The notes under the pieces: generated by a model
Told to the model about the DNA's origin: nothing
Databases searched by the model: none
The model's input: the letters and a program-made list of their open reading frames with translations, nothing else
Translations under genes and position numbers: made by a program
DNA from: CAVTWS01 sp963732655
Lineage (GTDB): Bacteria > Actinomycetota > Acidimicrobiia > Acidimicrobiales > SHLQ01
Direction: 5' to 3'
Length of the DNA stretch: 64,000 bases
Assembly: GCA_963732655.1 (NCBI GenBank)
Contig: CAVTAI010000013.1
Span: 248,001 to 312,000, forward strand
Shown here: one piece after another, positions 52,274-60,903 of the stretch
How positions within the stretch are numbered: the first letter of the stretch is position 1
Layout of the letters: the number at the start of each line of letters is the position of its first letter

Positions 52274-53743
52274 ATGACATCCGTGACCAGCCCGGTGATG
52301 AAGCGCGACTACTCGCTGACGGGATCCGAATCCGCCCGCGCCCGTGACCGTGGTTTGGCGGACTCGGAGTGGTATCGGCCCGCCATCGACCCCGAGCGGT
52401 TGCGTGGGCTCACCCGGCGCACGAACGGCCGCGCCACAGTCGACACCTCGTTGTGGATCGCCCTGCTCGTGGCGACCGGCACGGCGGGGTGGTTCGCGCT
52501 CGGGACGTGGCAGGCCGTGCCGGCGTTCGCCGCCTACGGCGCGTTGTACGGAGGCTCGGCCGATGCCCGCTGGCACGAGATGGGCCACGGGACCGCATTC
52601 CGGACGCGATGGATCAACGACGCGGTGTACTACCTGGCGTCGTTCATGATCATGCGTGGTCCGACGCTGTGGCGGTGGTCCCATGCTCGCCACCACACCG
52701 ACACCATCATCGTCGGGCGTGACGCGGAGATCGCCGCCCCGCGCCCGACCAGCCGCCTCCAGATCGTCGGGCTGTTCCTGGGCTACGGCAACGTCACCGG
52801 CAACTTCGTCCGCACGTTCCGCCATGCCGCCGGCCGGCTCGACGACGACGCCCGTGACTTCGTGCCCCGATCCGAATGGTCACGGGTCGTGCTCGAAGCC
52901 CGTGGGTACGTCGTCATCTGGGGGGCCGTGGTGCTCGTGGCCGCGGGCACGACGAGTTTCGTCCCGCTCCTCTACGTGATCCTGCCCAGCTTCTACGGAG
53001 TGTGGCTGGGGGTGTTCTTCGGGCTCACCCAACACGCCGGCTTACGCGAGGACGTGCTCGACCACCGGCTGAACACCCGCACCGTGCACATGAACCCGGT
53101 GTTCAGGTTCTTGAACCTCAACATGAACTACCACGTCGAGCATCACATCTTCCCGACCGTGCCCTACCCCGCCCTGCCGGCGCTGCACCGCGAGATCGGT
53201 GCCCAGCTGGCTCCGCCGACCCGCACCTCCTGGCAGGCCTACCGGGAGCTGCTCTCGGCCGTGCGCCGCCAGCACGACGACCCGTCGTGGGAGATTCCTG
53301 ATCGGCCCGTCCCGGCCGACCCCGCGCAACGGCGCCACCGGATCGATGCCGGAACCGATCGCTGGAGCGCCGTCACCGACGGGTCGGTTGACGCGACTGC
53401 GCACGGTGTGGACCTCGGTCCGCTCGATCAGATGACGATCGGTGTGGCCCGGCGTGTCGATGTCGGCGCTGACACGTTCGTGGTGTGTCGCACCGACGCG
53501 GACACGGTCTACCTGCTCGACGGGGTGTGCTCCCACGGCCACGCCCACCTGGCCGACGGCCTGGTGCTGGGATGTGAGATCGAGTGCCCGAAGCACAACG
53601 GGCGGTTCGATCTCCGCACTGGCGAGGCGACGAGACGACCGGCCGCCCAGGCCATCCGCGTCCATGCGGTCGAGATCACGAACGGCCGCGTTCGGGCCAT
53701 GGTGGCCGGCGCAGAACATGAGCACCCGGAGGCGCCCCAATGA
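52274..53743 (+). CDS. Fusion of fatty-acid desaturase-like oxygenase (MocD-like) and Rieske ferredoxin (MocE-like)
   Basis: This 489-residue protein unites two normally separate partners. Residues 60-375 are an integral-membrane di-iron oxygenase with hydrophobic segments (57-90, 115-128, 212-255) and three His boxes: HEMGH (101-105), HARHH (137-141) and HVEHH (287-291). Residues 385-485 are a Rieske [2Fe-2S] domain with Cys419-x-His421 and Cys438-x2-His441. In rhizobial rhizopine catabolism MocD is a desaturase-like oxygenase and MocE a Rieske ferredoxin, believed to demethylate O-methyl-scyllo-inosamine. The fusion would pass electrons directly. ATG 52274 is used; ATG 52298 is an alternative. 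It overlaps the following SDR by ATGA. A reductase (MocF) is not adjacent. Confidence 0.88.
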   Translation: MTSVTSPVMKRDYSLTGSESARARDRGLADSEWYRPAIDPERLRGLTRRTNGRATVDTSLWIALLVATGTAGWFALGTWQAVPAFAAYGALYGGSADARWHEMGHGTAFRTRWINDAVYYLASFMIMRGPTLWRWSHARHHTDTIIVGRDAEIAAPRPTSRLQIVGLFLGYGNVTGNFVRTFRHAAGRLDDDARDFVPRSEWSRVVLEARGYVVIWGAVVLVAAGTTSFVPLLYVILPSFYGVWLGVFFGLTQHAGLREDVLDHRLNTRTVHMNPVFRFLNLNMNYHVEHHIFPTVPYPALPALHREIGAQLAPPTRTSWQAYRELLSAVRRQHDDPSWEIPDRPVPADPAQRRHRIDAGTDRWSAVTDGSVDATAHGVDLGPLDQMTIGVARRVDVGADTFVVCRTDADTVYLLDGVCSHGHAHLADGLVLGCEIECPKHNGRFDLRTGEATRRPAAQAIRVHAVEITNGRVRAMVAGAEHEHPEAPQ

Positions 53744-54543
53744 CCGTGACCATCATCAACGGCGGCACCCAGGGCCTGGGGGAGACGCTCGCCCGCAAGC
53801 TCGCTGCCTCAGGATCGACGGGGCTGGTGCTCGCCGGACGATCGGCCGATCGAGGCGAGCGCCTGGCCGCCGACCTGACCGAGAGCGGCACCCCGGCCGT
53901 CTTCGTCGCCGCGGACATGGCGGACCCCGAGGCTCCGGCGCGCATCGTGACGGCGGCCGATGACCGGTTCGGTGTCGTGCACGGCGTGGTGAACGTGGCC
54001 GCCTACACCTCGCGAGCGACGGTCTTCACCGACACCGTCGAGCACTTCGACACCCACATGGCGGTCAACGTCCGGGCGCCGTACTTCCTCATCCAGGCGG
54101 CCGTCGCCGTGATGTTGCGCGAAGGGGCGCGGGGCTCGATCGTCAACGTGGGTTCCACGACCGGGCACGGCGGCCAGCCCAAACTCTCGGCCTATGCCAT
54201 GTCGAAGGGTGCCCTGACCATCATGACCAAGAACCTGGCGTACGCCTTGATGCGGCACGGGATCAGGGTCAACCAGGTGAACCCGGGGTGGATGGACACC
54301 GAGTCCGAGCACGTCACCCAGACCACCTACGACGGTGCGCCGGACGATTGGTTGGTGGCCGCCGAGGCGGGCCGGCCGTTCGGCCGCCTGGTGAAGCCGT
54401 GGGAGGTGGCGAACATGATCGCCTACTGCCTGTCCGACGATGCCGGACTGCTCACCGGCAACTGCATCGATATCGACCAGTCGGTCCAAGGGGCGGGCGA
54501 CGCTCCCATCCCTCGCCCGGACGACACGCCGTCCCCCGGCTAA
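53740..54543 (+). CDS. Short-chain dehydrogenase/reductase of the cyclitol island
   Basis: This 267-residue SDR begins VTIINGGTQGLGETLARKLA, a Rossmann motif with T-Q-G-L-G-E, has VNVGSTTGHGG (catalytic Ser) and YAMSKGALTIMTKNLA (Tyr-x3-Lys). The acid-rich end (GLLTGNCIDIDQSVQGAGD) is normal. Start ATG 53740 overlaps the fusion stop by four bases, so it is translationally coupled to the oxygenase and probably oxidises its hydroxy or ketone product, for example a scyllo-inosamine or inositol hydroxyl. The substrate is inferred from context only. Confidence 0.88.
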   Translation: MTVTIINGGTQGLGETLARKLAASGSTGLVLAGRSADRGERLAADLTESGTPAVFVAADMADPEAPARIVTAADDRFGVVHGVVNVAAYTSRATVFTDTVEHFDTHMAVNVRAPYFLIQAAVAVMLREGARGSIVNVGSTTGHGGQPKLSAYAMSKGALTIMTKNLAYALMRHGIRVNQVNPGWMDTESEHVTQTTYDGAPDDWLVAAEAGRPFGRLVKPWEVANMIAYCLSDDAGLLTGNCIDIDQSVQGAGDAPIPRPDDTPSPG

Positions 54544-54558
54544 CTCGCGCGCCGCGGG

Positions 54559-55410
54559 TCACCGGGCGCGTAGCTGGTCCCGCAACCAGCGCATGCCGAC
54601 CGGTTCCGCAGTCAGCTGATCGACGAACGACCGCCATCCGGGGGTGCGGAACAGGTCGTACTCGTCGGTCCGGATGTGCGCCGATTCCGGCTCGATCGAC
54701 GCCAACTCGCCCGGAGCGTTCGGGTGGAGGCAGACGAAGCTGAGCCCGTCGTCGAGCTCGCCGATGATCCTCGACAACCGCGGCTCGGGGAGAGCGTGGG
54801 TGCGCCACTCCGATTCCATTACGCGATCGAACAGGACCATGCCGGCTCCCGTGGCGAGGTCGAGCGCGTCCTGGAGGCTTTCCTGGGTGGCGCCGACGAG
54901 ATGGTTGTTGGGTCCGTAGTCCTCGAGCCGCCGGGTGAGGAGCACCGGGAGCCGGTACTCGATCCCGATGCGCACGTACGCGTCGACGAATTCGGGCGCC
55001 AGCGCCGCGCCCATGTGGGCGTCGAGATGGGTGACGTCGATCCCGGCGGTCAGGGCCCGATCGAGTTGGGCCCGCATCTCGGCCTCGACCGCCTCCGGGT
55101 CGGCGTGGCGCCTCACGCTCGCCACGTCGCGCCAGAAGGAGCCGAGCTCGGTGGTCAGGCCCGCCGACTGTGGCGGGCGGGTGAGCGGGCCCCACGAGTA
55201 GTACTGCTTCTCGGCGGTCAGGGTGAGATGGACCCCCATGTCGAGCTCCGGGTGGGCGGCGCAGAGGTCGGCCATCTCGGTGAACCACGGGCACGGCACC
55301 ATGACCGATCCCGAGGTGATGGTGCCGAGCTGGGAGAGCTCGACGAACGCCGAGTTGGCGCCGTGACACATGCCGACGTCGTCTTGATGGAGCACGACTC
55401 TGGGGCTCAT
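54559..55410 (-). CDS. ChbG/HpnK (YdjC-like) carbohydrate deacetylase
   Basis: This 283-residue hydrolase has the family opening VLHQDDVGMCHGAN with the metal/general-base Asp pair, DMGVHLTLTAEKQY with a metal His, THLDAHMGAA with the third ligand, and FVCLHPNAPGELASI near the end. ChbG deacetylates chitobiose; HpnK is a hopanoid relative. It starts at ATG 55410, overlapping the stop of the MocA-like gene (55407) by four bases, so the two are one operon and the substrate may be an N-acetylated sugar or amino-cyclitol. It converges with the SDR (16-base gap). Confidence 0.86.
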   Translation of the reverse strand: MSPRVVLHQDDVGMCHGANSAFVELSQLGTITSGSVMVPCPWFTEMADLCAAHPELDMGVHLTLTAEKQYYSWGPLTRPPQSAGLTTELGSFWRDVASVRRHADPEAVEAEMRAQLDRALTAGIDVTHLDAHMGAALAPEFVDAYVRIGIEYRLPVLLTRRLEDYGPNNHLVGATQESLQDALDLATGAGMVLFDRVMESEWRTHALPEPRLSRIIGELDDGLSFVCLHPNAPGELASIEPESAHIRTDEYDLFRTPGWRSFVDQLTAEPVGMRWLRDQLRAR

Positions 55411-56429
55411 GGGTCGGTCCTCGGATCGTCGATGGAACGGGGTTGGCGGTCGGCGGCCGAGGCGGTCGCTCGGTGTCCGATGAGAGTGGCGCGAGCGCTC
55501 TCGATCGCTCCGGGATGCTCGGTCGGCTCACCGCGTACAGAGCGGGCGAACGCGGCAAGCTGGGCCGCGACACCCGCGGTGAAGGCGTCGTCGACCTCGG
55601 AGCCCGGGAGGACACGGAGCCCGGAGCGGTCCCCGATCCGGGCGCGGCTGGTGGGGAGCAGCTCCACGAACACCGCGCCGTCGGAGCCGAGGATCTCGGT
55701 GCGGACGTCATCGCCGTAACGGCCGTTGCGGGACAGGTCGACCGTGGCGACGATGCCACCGGTCAGCTGGGCGACCGCGACGAGGTTCTCCAAATCACCC
55801 GTGGCCGCAATCGCGGGGTCGACGACGGGGAGCGGCCATGCCTGGACCGACTCGACTGTGGCGCCGGTGAGCCATTCGGCGAGATCGAACTCGTGCACGC
55901 CGCAGTCGACGGCCAGGCCACCGCTCACCGCCGGATCGCAGAACGACGGCGGTGGGGGATCGGCATCCCATTGGGACAACCGAACGAAGAGCGGTCGCCC
56001 GATGGCGCCGGATGCGACGGTGTCGCGGGCGGCCGCCCACGGTGGGGAGAACCGCCTCCAGAACCCGACCTGGAGCACGCGGCCGGCGGCCAGCGCCCGA
56101 TGGCCCAGGGCGATGGCTCGCGCCGGATCGAGGGCCAGGGGCTTCTCGCAAAGGACGTGCCGCCCCGCGTCGAGGGCCGCTTCGACCAGGTGGGGGTGGG
56201 TGGGGGTGGGCGACGCGATCAGGCAGGCGTCGATGTCGTCGAGAAAGACGGCGTGTCCCGGATCCGAGCACCCCACCGCGCCGGGATGGAGGCCGAGGCC
56301 GAAGGCCACGGCATCGGGACTCGGGTCGGCGATCGCGACGACCTCGACCTCGGGCACGTCGCGAGCGACCTCGGCGTGGACTCGTCCCATCCGGCCGAGT
56401 CCGATGATGGCGATCCGAACCGGCTCCAT
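55407..56429 (-). CDS. Gfo/Idh/MocA-family oxidoreductase
   Basis: This 340-residue dehydrogenase has RIAIIGLGRMGRVHAEVAR (NAD motif), HVLCEKPLALDPARAIAL (the conserved E-K-P) and GGLAVDCGVHEFDLAEWLTG with the catalytic Asp/His of inositol 2-dehydrogenases. MocA, IolG and inosose dehydrogenases belong here. ATG 56429 is the start, although GTG two codons earlier is possible. The gene diverges from the MFS gene and precedes the ChbG-like deacetylase on the same transcript. Given IolE- and IolC-like genes downstream, inositol or scyllo-inosamine dehydrogenase is the best guess. Confidence 0.88.
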   Translation of the reverse strand: MEPVRIAIIGLGRMGRVHAEVARDVPEVEVVAIADPSPDAVAFGLGLHPGAVGCSDPGHAVFLDDIDACLIASPTPTHPHLVEAALDAGRHVLCEKPLALDPARAIALGHRALAAGRVLQVGFWRRFSPPWAAARDTVASGAIGRPLFVRLSQWDADPPPPSFCDPAVSGGLAVDCGVHEFDLAEWLTGATVESVQAWPLPVVDPAIAATGDLENLVAVAQLTGGIVATVDLSRNGRYGDDVRTEILGSDGAVFVELLPTSRARIGDRSGLRVLPGSEVDDAFTAGVAAQLAAFARSVRGEPTEHPGAIESARATLIGHRATASAADRQPRSIDDPRTDP

Positions 56430-56447
56430 GCCGGTCACGTTAGACCG

Positions 56448-56453
56448 TAGGCT
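56448..56453 (+). promoter_or_regulatory. Putative -10 element of the MFS gene
   Basis: TAGGCT lies ten bases before ATG 56463, so the transcript should be leaderless or nearly so. No clear -35 is visible. Confidence 0.3.
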
Positions 56454-56462
56454 CACGACCCG

Positions 56463-57683
56463 ATGTCGCTTCGCCCGGATCCCCGGCCCTCCGATCCGGC
56501 GTGGCTCTACCTGGCCTGTTTCGTCGTCGTCGGCCTCGCCCTCGGCCTCCTCGGCCCCTCGGTGAGCGCCCTGCGGGAACAGGTCGGTGTGGACACGGGG
56601 TCGATCGGCAAGGTGTTCGCCGCCCAGGGATTGGGCTATCTCGTGGGCAGTCAGGTCGCCGGCCACCTCTACGACCGTGGTGGCGGCCATCGAGTGCTCA
56701 CCGGTGGGCTGACCGCCTTGTCGCTGGCGTTCATCGCGGTGCCGGCGGCCTCGACCCTCCTCGGCCTCGCCGGGCTCTTCTCGATCATCGGGTTCGGCGC
56801 CGCCACGATGGACGTCGGCTGCAACAGCATGCTCGTGTGGAGCCGAGGCCAAGCCGTCGGAAGGATGATCGGCGCCCTGCACCTGTGTTTCGGGCTCGGG
56901 GCCCTGGTGGCACCAGTGATCAGCCGGATCTCGCTGTCGATCGGCGACGACCTGTGGCTGGCGTGCATCGCCATCGGGTCGTTCGGGCTCCTCGTCGCAG
57001 CGTCGGCGGCGCGGTTCGAGGCGCCGGCCCACCGGGGCCAGACCGCGCACCGAACGGACAGTGGCCAGCGGGCGGCGTGGGTCGTGATCGCCGCGGCTGG
57101 GGTGTGGTTCCTGCTGTACGTCGGGATCGAGGTCGGGTTCACGAGCTGGATCCACACCTACGGCGAGGAGATCGAGCTGGGGAGCGCAGCCGCGATCACC
57201 GGCTTGAACGTGGCCGTCTGGGTCGCGTTCACCGCCGGGCGGATCGTGGCCGTCGTTGTCGCGGGACGGCACGGCCCGATGCCTCTGCTGGCGTGGTCCG
57301 CGGGAGCCTCCGTGGCCGCAGCGTGGTTGCTGCTGGCCGGAGACGGACGAGCGGAGGTCGTCTGGCCCGCAGTCGTCCTCTACGGGCTGGCGGTCGGGCC
57401 GCAGTTCCCGATGATGATGGCGCACGTGAGCCGTCACATGGTGCTGAGCGCCCGGTCGACCTCGGTCTTCGTCGGCGCGGCCGGCCTTTCGAGTCTGACG
57501 TTCCCGTGGCTGATCGGCCTGGCCATCGACGGTTCGGGCCCCGCCGCCCTCCCGCGGAGCGAAGCGGTCCTGACGGCGGTCGGTCTCGTGTGGCTGGTGG
57601 TCGTCCACCGGTTGATCACCCGGCCGGCGGGCCGGAACCGAACCGCGGTCAGCGCACCGGCTTCGGCACGCGACGCCGTTTGA
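56463..57683 (+). CDS. MFS transporter
   Basis: This 406-residue major facilitator has about twelve membrane segments; the first contains LYLACFVVVGLALGLLGPSV, and a basic loop follows the GHLYDRGGGHRVLTGG motif (MFS motif A analogue). The large hydrophilic middle loop (EAPAHRGQTAHRTDSGQ) separates the halves. Fucose/glucose-permease-like (FucP) members are closest in style, so a sugar or cyclitol may be carried. It is divergent from the MocA-like gene and its 3' end overlaps the converging LacI gene by 35 bases. Confidence 0.85.
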   Translation: MSLRPDPRPSDPAWLYLACFVVVGLALGLLGPSVSALREQVGVDTGSIGKVFAAQGLGYLVGSQVAGHLYDRGGGHRVLTGGLTALSLAFIAVPAASTLLGLAGLFSIIGFGAATMDVGCNSMLVWSRGQAVGRMIGALHLCFGLGALVAPVISRISLSIGDDLWLACIAIGSFGLLVAASAARFEAPAHRGQTAHRTDSGQRAAWVVIAAAGVWFLLYVGIEVGFTSWIHTYGEEIELGSAAAITGLNVAVWVAFTAGRIVAVVVAGRHGPMPLLAWSAGASVAAAWLLLAGDGRAEVVWPAVVLYGLAVGPQFPMMMAHVSRHMVLSARSTSVFVGAAGLSSLTFPWLIGLAIDGSGPAALPRSEAVLTAVGLVWLVVVHRLITRPAGRNRTAVSAPASARDAV

Positions 57684-58686
57684 CCGCCGGGCCGGTCGAC
57701 CGACGAACCACCAGGGTGGGCGGGATCACGTGGTGGGCGGCCCGGCTCGAGCGATTCTCCATACGTTCCAACAGCGTGGTCACGGCCAGGTGCCCCATGG
57801 CGAAGCGGGGCTGATCGACGGTGGTCAGCGACAGCAGGCCCATGTGCGCCAGGGCGACGTTGTCGTACCCGCACACGGAGATCTCGCCGGGGACCGAGAC
57901 GTTGCGCTCGTAGAGCAGGTCGAGCACTCCGGCCGCGGCGGCGTCGTTCCCGGCAAAGATGGCCGTGGGGCGGGCGCGGCTGTCGAGGATGGTGCGCGCG
58001 GCGGTGTATCCCGCCTCCTCGCTGAAGCCGCCTTCGACCACGCGGGCGTAGTCCTCGATCCCGTGCGCCTTCATCGCTTCGAGAAAGGACCGTCGGCGGG
58101 CCTTGGCGCCGGCGCCTTTGCCACCGTCGATGTGGACGATGTCCTTATGGCCGAGCGCAACGAGGTGATCGACGACGAGCCGGGCTCCGAGCCCTTCGTC
58201 GTTGGTGACCGTGTCGACGCGGTTGCTGAGGAGGGGTTCGCTGACGGCGACCAGAGGTGTGGTGGCCGCCGCCTGCTCGACTGCGCGAACGGCGAGTCTC
58301 GGGCTGACGAGAACCGCGCCGTCGCCCCGAAGCTCGAGCAGGGTGTCGAATGCGGCACGCTGCGAGACGGCGGTCGGGTTGCGGGTGGTGAACAGCACCC
58401 GGTACTTCGACTCGTCGGCGGCGGCGAGGATGCCGTCGGCGATCTCGGCGTAGAACGGGTTGTGGAGATCGTCGAGCAGGACGCCGATGAGCATCGTGCG
58501 GCGGCTGGCGAGGGTGCGGGCCATCAGGTGCGGTCGGTATCCCAACGCCTGGGCCGCGGCTCGAACCCTTTGGCGGCTCCCGGCGCTGACCTTGGGTGAA
58601 TCGCTCATGACCAGGGACACCAGAGCACGCGACACGCCGGCCGCCGCGGCGACGTCGTCCATCGTCGGTCGGGTCGCACTTGACAT
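57649..58686 (-). CDS. LacI-family transcriptional regulator
   Basis: This 345-residue repressor has the LacI helix-turn-helix (MDDVAAAAGVSRALVSLVMS; VRAAAQALGYRPHLMARTLA) and a periplasmic-binding-type effector domain (IGVLLDDLHNPFYAEIADGI; AIFAGNDAAAAGVLDLLYE; STGPA and basic tail). Start ATG 58686. It sits at the head of the cyclitol transport operon, divergently, with the double palindromic operator 58706-58738 between. It likely represses 58841 onward and itself until an inositol-type sugar binds. Confidence 0.92.
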   Translation of the reverse strand: MSSATRPTMDDVAAAAGVSRALVSLVMSDSPKVSAGSRQRVRAAAQALGYRPHLMARTLASRRTMLIGVLLDDLHNPFYAEIADGILAAADESKYRVLFTTRNPTAVSQRAAFDTLLELRGDGAVLVSPRLAVRAVEQAAATTPLVAVSEPLLSNRVDTVTNDEGLGARLVVDHLVALGHKDIVHIDGGKGAGAKARRRSFLEAMKAHGIEDYARVVEGGFSEEAGYTAARTILDSRARPTAIFAGNDAAAAGVLDLLYERNVSVPGEISVCGYDNVALAHMGLLSLTTVDQPRFAMGHLAVTTLLERMENRSSRAAHHVIPPTLVVRRSTGPAVKRRRVPKPVR

Positions 58687-58705
58687 CGGTTCGGACGTTA
58701 CTAGG

Positions 58706-58738
58706 ATTAGAGCGCTTCAACGAATGAAGCGCTCTAAT
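58706..58738. promoter_or_regulatory. Double LacI-type operator in the divergent promoter
   Basis: A perfect 14-bp inverted repeat, ATTAGAGCGCTTCA (58706-58719) and TGAAGCGCTCTAAT (58725-58738), has five bases between. Each arm itself contains the LacI core AGCGCT, so two tandem operators in opposite orientation are likely. TAGTAA, read on the minus strand near 58700, could be the regulator's -10. Confidence 0.75.
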
Positions 58739-58840
58739 TCGGGTCGCTGACGGGTCGCCTCAGGGGGGTTCCAGCCGCAGCGACCAATGCCGGCGCACGG
58801 CACGGGCCACGAGAAGTGAACTTCAGGGGGATACACAGAT

Positions 58841-59755
58841 ATGCCGACGCTGGTCGATCGCATCGTCGCCGCGCCCATCTCCTGGGGCGTGTGCGAGGTC
58901 CCGGGGTGGGGCCTTCAGCTCCCCGTGGAGCGGGTGCTCGGCGAGATGGCTGACCTCGGGGTGACCGCCACCGAGATGGGCGCGGTCGGCTGGCTCCCGG
59001 AGGGGTCCGATGCCGTTCGCTCGATGCTGTCACGTCACGACATGACGGTCATCGGTGGGTTCGTTCCGCTGGCGCTGCACACCGAGGGTGCGCGCGAAGT
59101 CAGTCGCCAAACCGCCCGATCCGTCGCCGCCTCCATGGCTGCGGTCGGCGCGCGGTACTTCGTCACCGCGGTCGTGAGCGATCCGGATGCCTGGGGCCGC
59201 CCCGAGTTCGGCGACACCGGCTGGGGCCACATCGTCGACGGTTTGGCCGAGATCGAGGAGATCGTGGCCCGCGAGGGCCTCACCCAGGTGCTCCATCCGC
59301 ACGCCGACACGCTGGTCGAGACGGCGGCCGAGGTGGAGCGGGTGCTCGCCGCCAGCCCGGTGGCGCTCTGCCTCGATACCGGGCACCTCTTCCTCGGCGG
59401 GGCCGACCCGGTCGACATCGCCACGCGGTGGTCGTCGCGGGTTCAACTCGTACATCTCAAGGATGTCGATCCTGCGGTGGCGCCCCGATGGACCGAGCGG
59501 ACCGCCACATGGATGGAGGCCGTTCAGGCCGGGCTCTTCCCGCCGCTCGGCGACGGGTGTGTGCCGATCGCCGCCACGATCGAGGCTCTCGAGACCGCCG
59601 GATACGGCGGTCTGTATGTGATCGAACAAGACATCGCCCTCACCGGTGGGGAACCCCCAGTCGGCGAAGGCCCCGATCGCGACGTTGCCCGCAGCGTCGC
59701 CTACCTCCGGAACCTCGACGAGCAGCGTCGCTGCGCTGGCGAGCCGGACCGCTGA
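58841..59755 (+). CDS. IolE/MocC-like sugar-phosphate isomerase-fold protein (inosose dehydratase candidate)
   Basis: This 304-residue AP-endonuclease-2/xylose-isomerase-type TIM barrel begins with VAAPISWGVCEVPGWG, echoing the IolE/MocC opening. Metal ligands are visible in EMGAVG, VLHPHADT, LCLDTGHLFLGG and LVHLKDVD. IolE dehydrates scyllo-inosose; MocC acts in rhizopine breakdown. Start ATG 58841 is 102 bases after the operator. It is the first gene of the transport/catabolic operon running to iolC, so inositol or a related cyclitol is the likely substrate. Confidence 0.82.
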   Translation: MPTLVDRIVAAPISWGVCEVPGWGLQLPVERVLGEMADLGVTATEMGAVGWLPEGSDAVRSMLSRHDMTVIGGFVPLALHTEGAREVSRQTARSVAASMAAVGARYFVTAVVSDPDAWGRPEFGDTGWGHIVDGLAEIEEIVAREGLTQVLHPHADTLVETAAEVERVLAASPVALCLDTGHLFLGGADPVDIATRWSSRVQLVHLKDVDPAVAPRWTERTATWMEAVQAGLFPPLGDGCVPIAATIEALETAGYGGLYVIEQDIALTGGEPPVGEGPDRDVARSVAYLRNLDEQRRCAGEPDR

Positions 59756-59796
59756 GACCCTCAGCACACCTATCCCATTCAGGAGGGGACACCCAC

Positions 59797-60861
59797 ATGA
59801 GAAAACTGCGTTTTGCGCTGGCCCTGCTGCTGAGCTTCAGCTTGGTTGCTGTGGCCTGCGGCGACGATGACGACGACACCGCTGATGGTGGCACGGACAC
59901 CACCGAAGCCACCGACGGTGCGACTGAAACGACTGCCGCCGGAGAAGCGACCGAGACCACGGCTGCGGCCGAGGACGACGTCGATCTGAACCAGGGCGAG
60001 GATCTCGTCTTCCACGTCGTCACCCACGGTGACAGCGGCGTGTTCTGGTCCGTCGTCGAGAACGCGGTCGCTGCGGCGGCCGACGACCTCGGCATCACGG
60101 TGAACTACATCGGCGCCAACAACGACGCCCAGGCCCAGTCGCAGGCCATCGAGGCCGCGATCGCCGAGGGCTCGGCCGGTATCGCCATCTCCCTCGCCGA
60201 CCCCGAAGGCGTCAGCGCTGCTGCTGCCGCGGTCACCGAGGCCGGCATCCCGCTGTACACGCTCAACTCGGGCCTGAACAACTACCAGGAGCTCGGCGCC
60301 ACCACCCACGTCGGCCAGGACGAGCTCGTCGCCGGCAACGGCGCGGGAGAGCGCTTCAACGACCTCGGTGTGACCACGATCCTCTGCGCCCGCCAGGAGC
60401 AGACCAACGTGGCTCTCGAAGAGCGTTGCGACGGTCTCGCCGAGACGTTCTCGGGCGAGGTCATCTCGGAGTTCGTCGGCCTCGATGCCGATCCGACCGA
60501 GCAGGAAGCCGCCATTGCGGCCCTCCTGCAAGCCAACCCCGAGATCGACGGCTTCATGGGCACCGGCCCGAACCTGCCGTTGCGTGCGCTGGCCGCGCAG
60601 GAGACTGCCGGTGTCGAGCTGACCATCGGTGGCTTCGACCTGTCGCCTGAGCTGATCGCTGAGATCGAGAGCGGCACCGTCGCCTTCACGGTCGACCAGC
60701 AGCAGTACCTGCAGGGCTACCTCTCGGTCGTCCTCATGTACCTCCAGGCGACCAACCTCAACACCGCTGGTGGCGGTCTGCCCATCCTGACCGGCCCCGG
60801 CTTCGTCGACACCGAGAATGCTGCGGCAGTAACGGCTCTGGCCGACGCCGGCACCCGATGA
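59797..60861 (+). CDS. Sugar-type ABC transporter substrate-binding lipoprotein (RbsB/IbpA-like)
   Basis: This 354-residue lipoprotein has Cys21 (LVAVAC), an Asp/Thr/Glu-rich linker to about 65, and a type I periplasmic-binding fold: VFHVVTHGDSGVFWSVVENA, NNDAQAQSQAIEAAIAEG, LNSGLNNYQ and DGFMGTGPNLPL. ATG 59797 follows AGGAGGGG by eight bases. Members bind ribose, inositol or similar. It is followed by a strong hairpin before the permease, a common way to make more binding protein than membrane parts. Confidence 0.9.
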   Translation: MRKLRFALALLLSFSLVAVACGDDDDDTADGGTDTTEATDGATETTAAGEATETTAAAEDDVDLNQGEDLVFHVVTHGDSGVFWSVVENAVAAAADDLGITVNYIGANNDAQAQSQAIEAAIAEGSAGIAISLADPEGVSAAAAAVTEAGIPLYTLNSGLNNYQELGATTHVGQDELVAGNGAGERFNDLGVTTILCARQEQTNVALEERCDGLAETFSGEVISEFVGLDADPTEQEAAIAALLQANPEIDGFMGTGPNLPLRALAAQETAGVELTIGGFDLSPELIAEIESGTVAFTVDQQQYLQGYLSVVLMYLQATNLNTAGGGLPILTGPGFVDTENAAAVTALADAGTR

Positions 60862-60903
60862 GAAGATCGCGCCATCGGTGATCTGATGGTGTGACCGGCA
60901 CGC

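Noticed and set aside
55407..57608. 733-aa minus frame as a fused dehydrogenase
   Set aside because: The N-terminal 390 residues are antisense to the MFS gene; the real start is at 56429.
58739..58840. Riboswitch in the leader of the IolE-like gene
   Set aside because: No conserved aptamer pattern seen in about 100 bases; operator control explains regulation.
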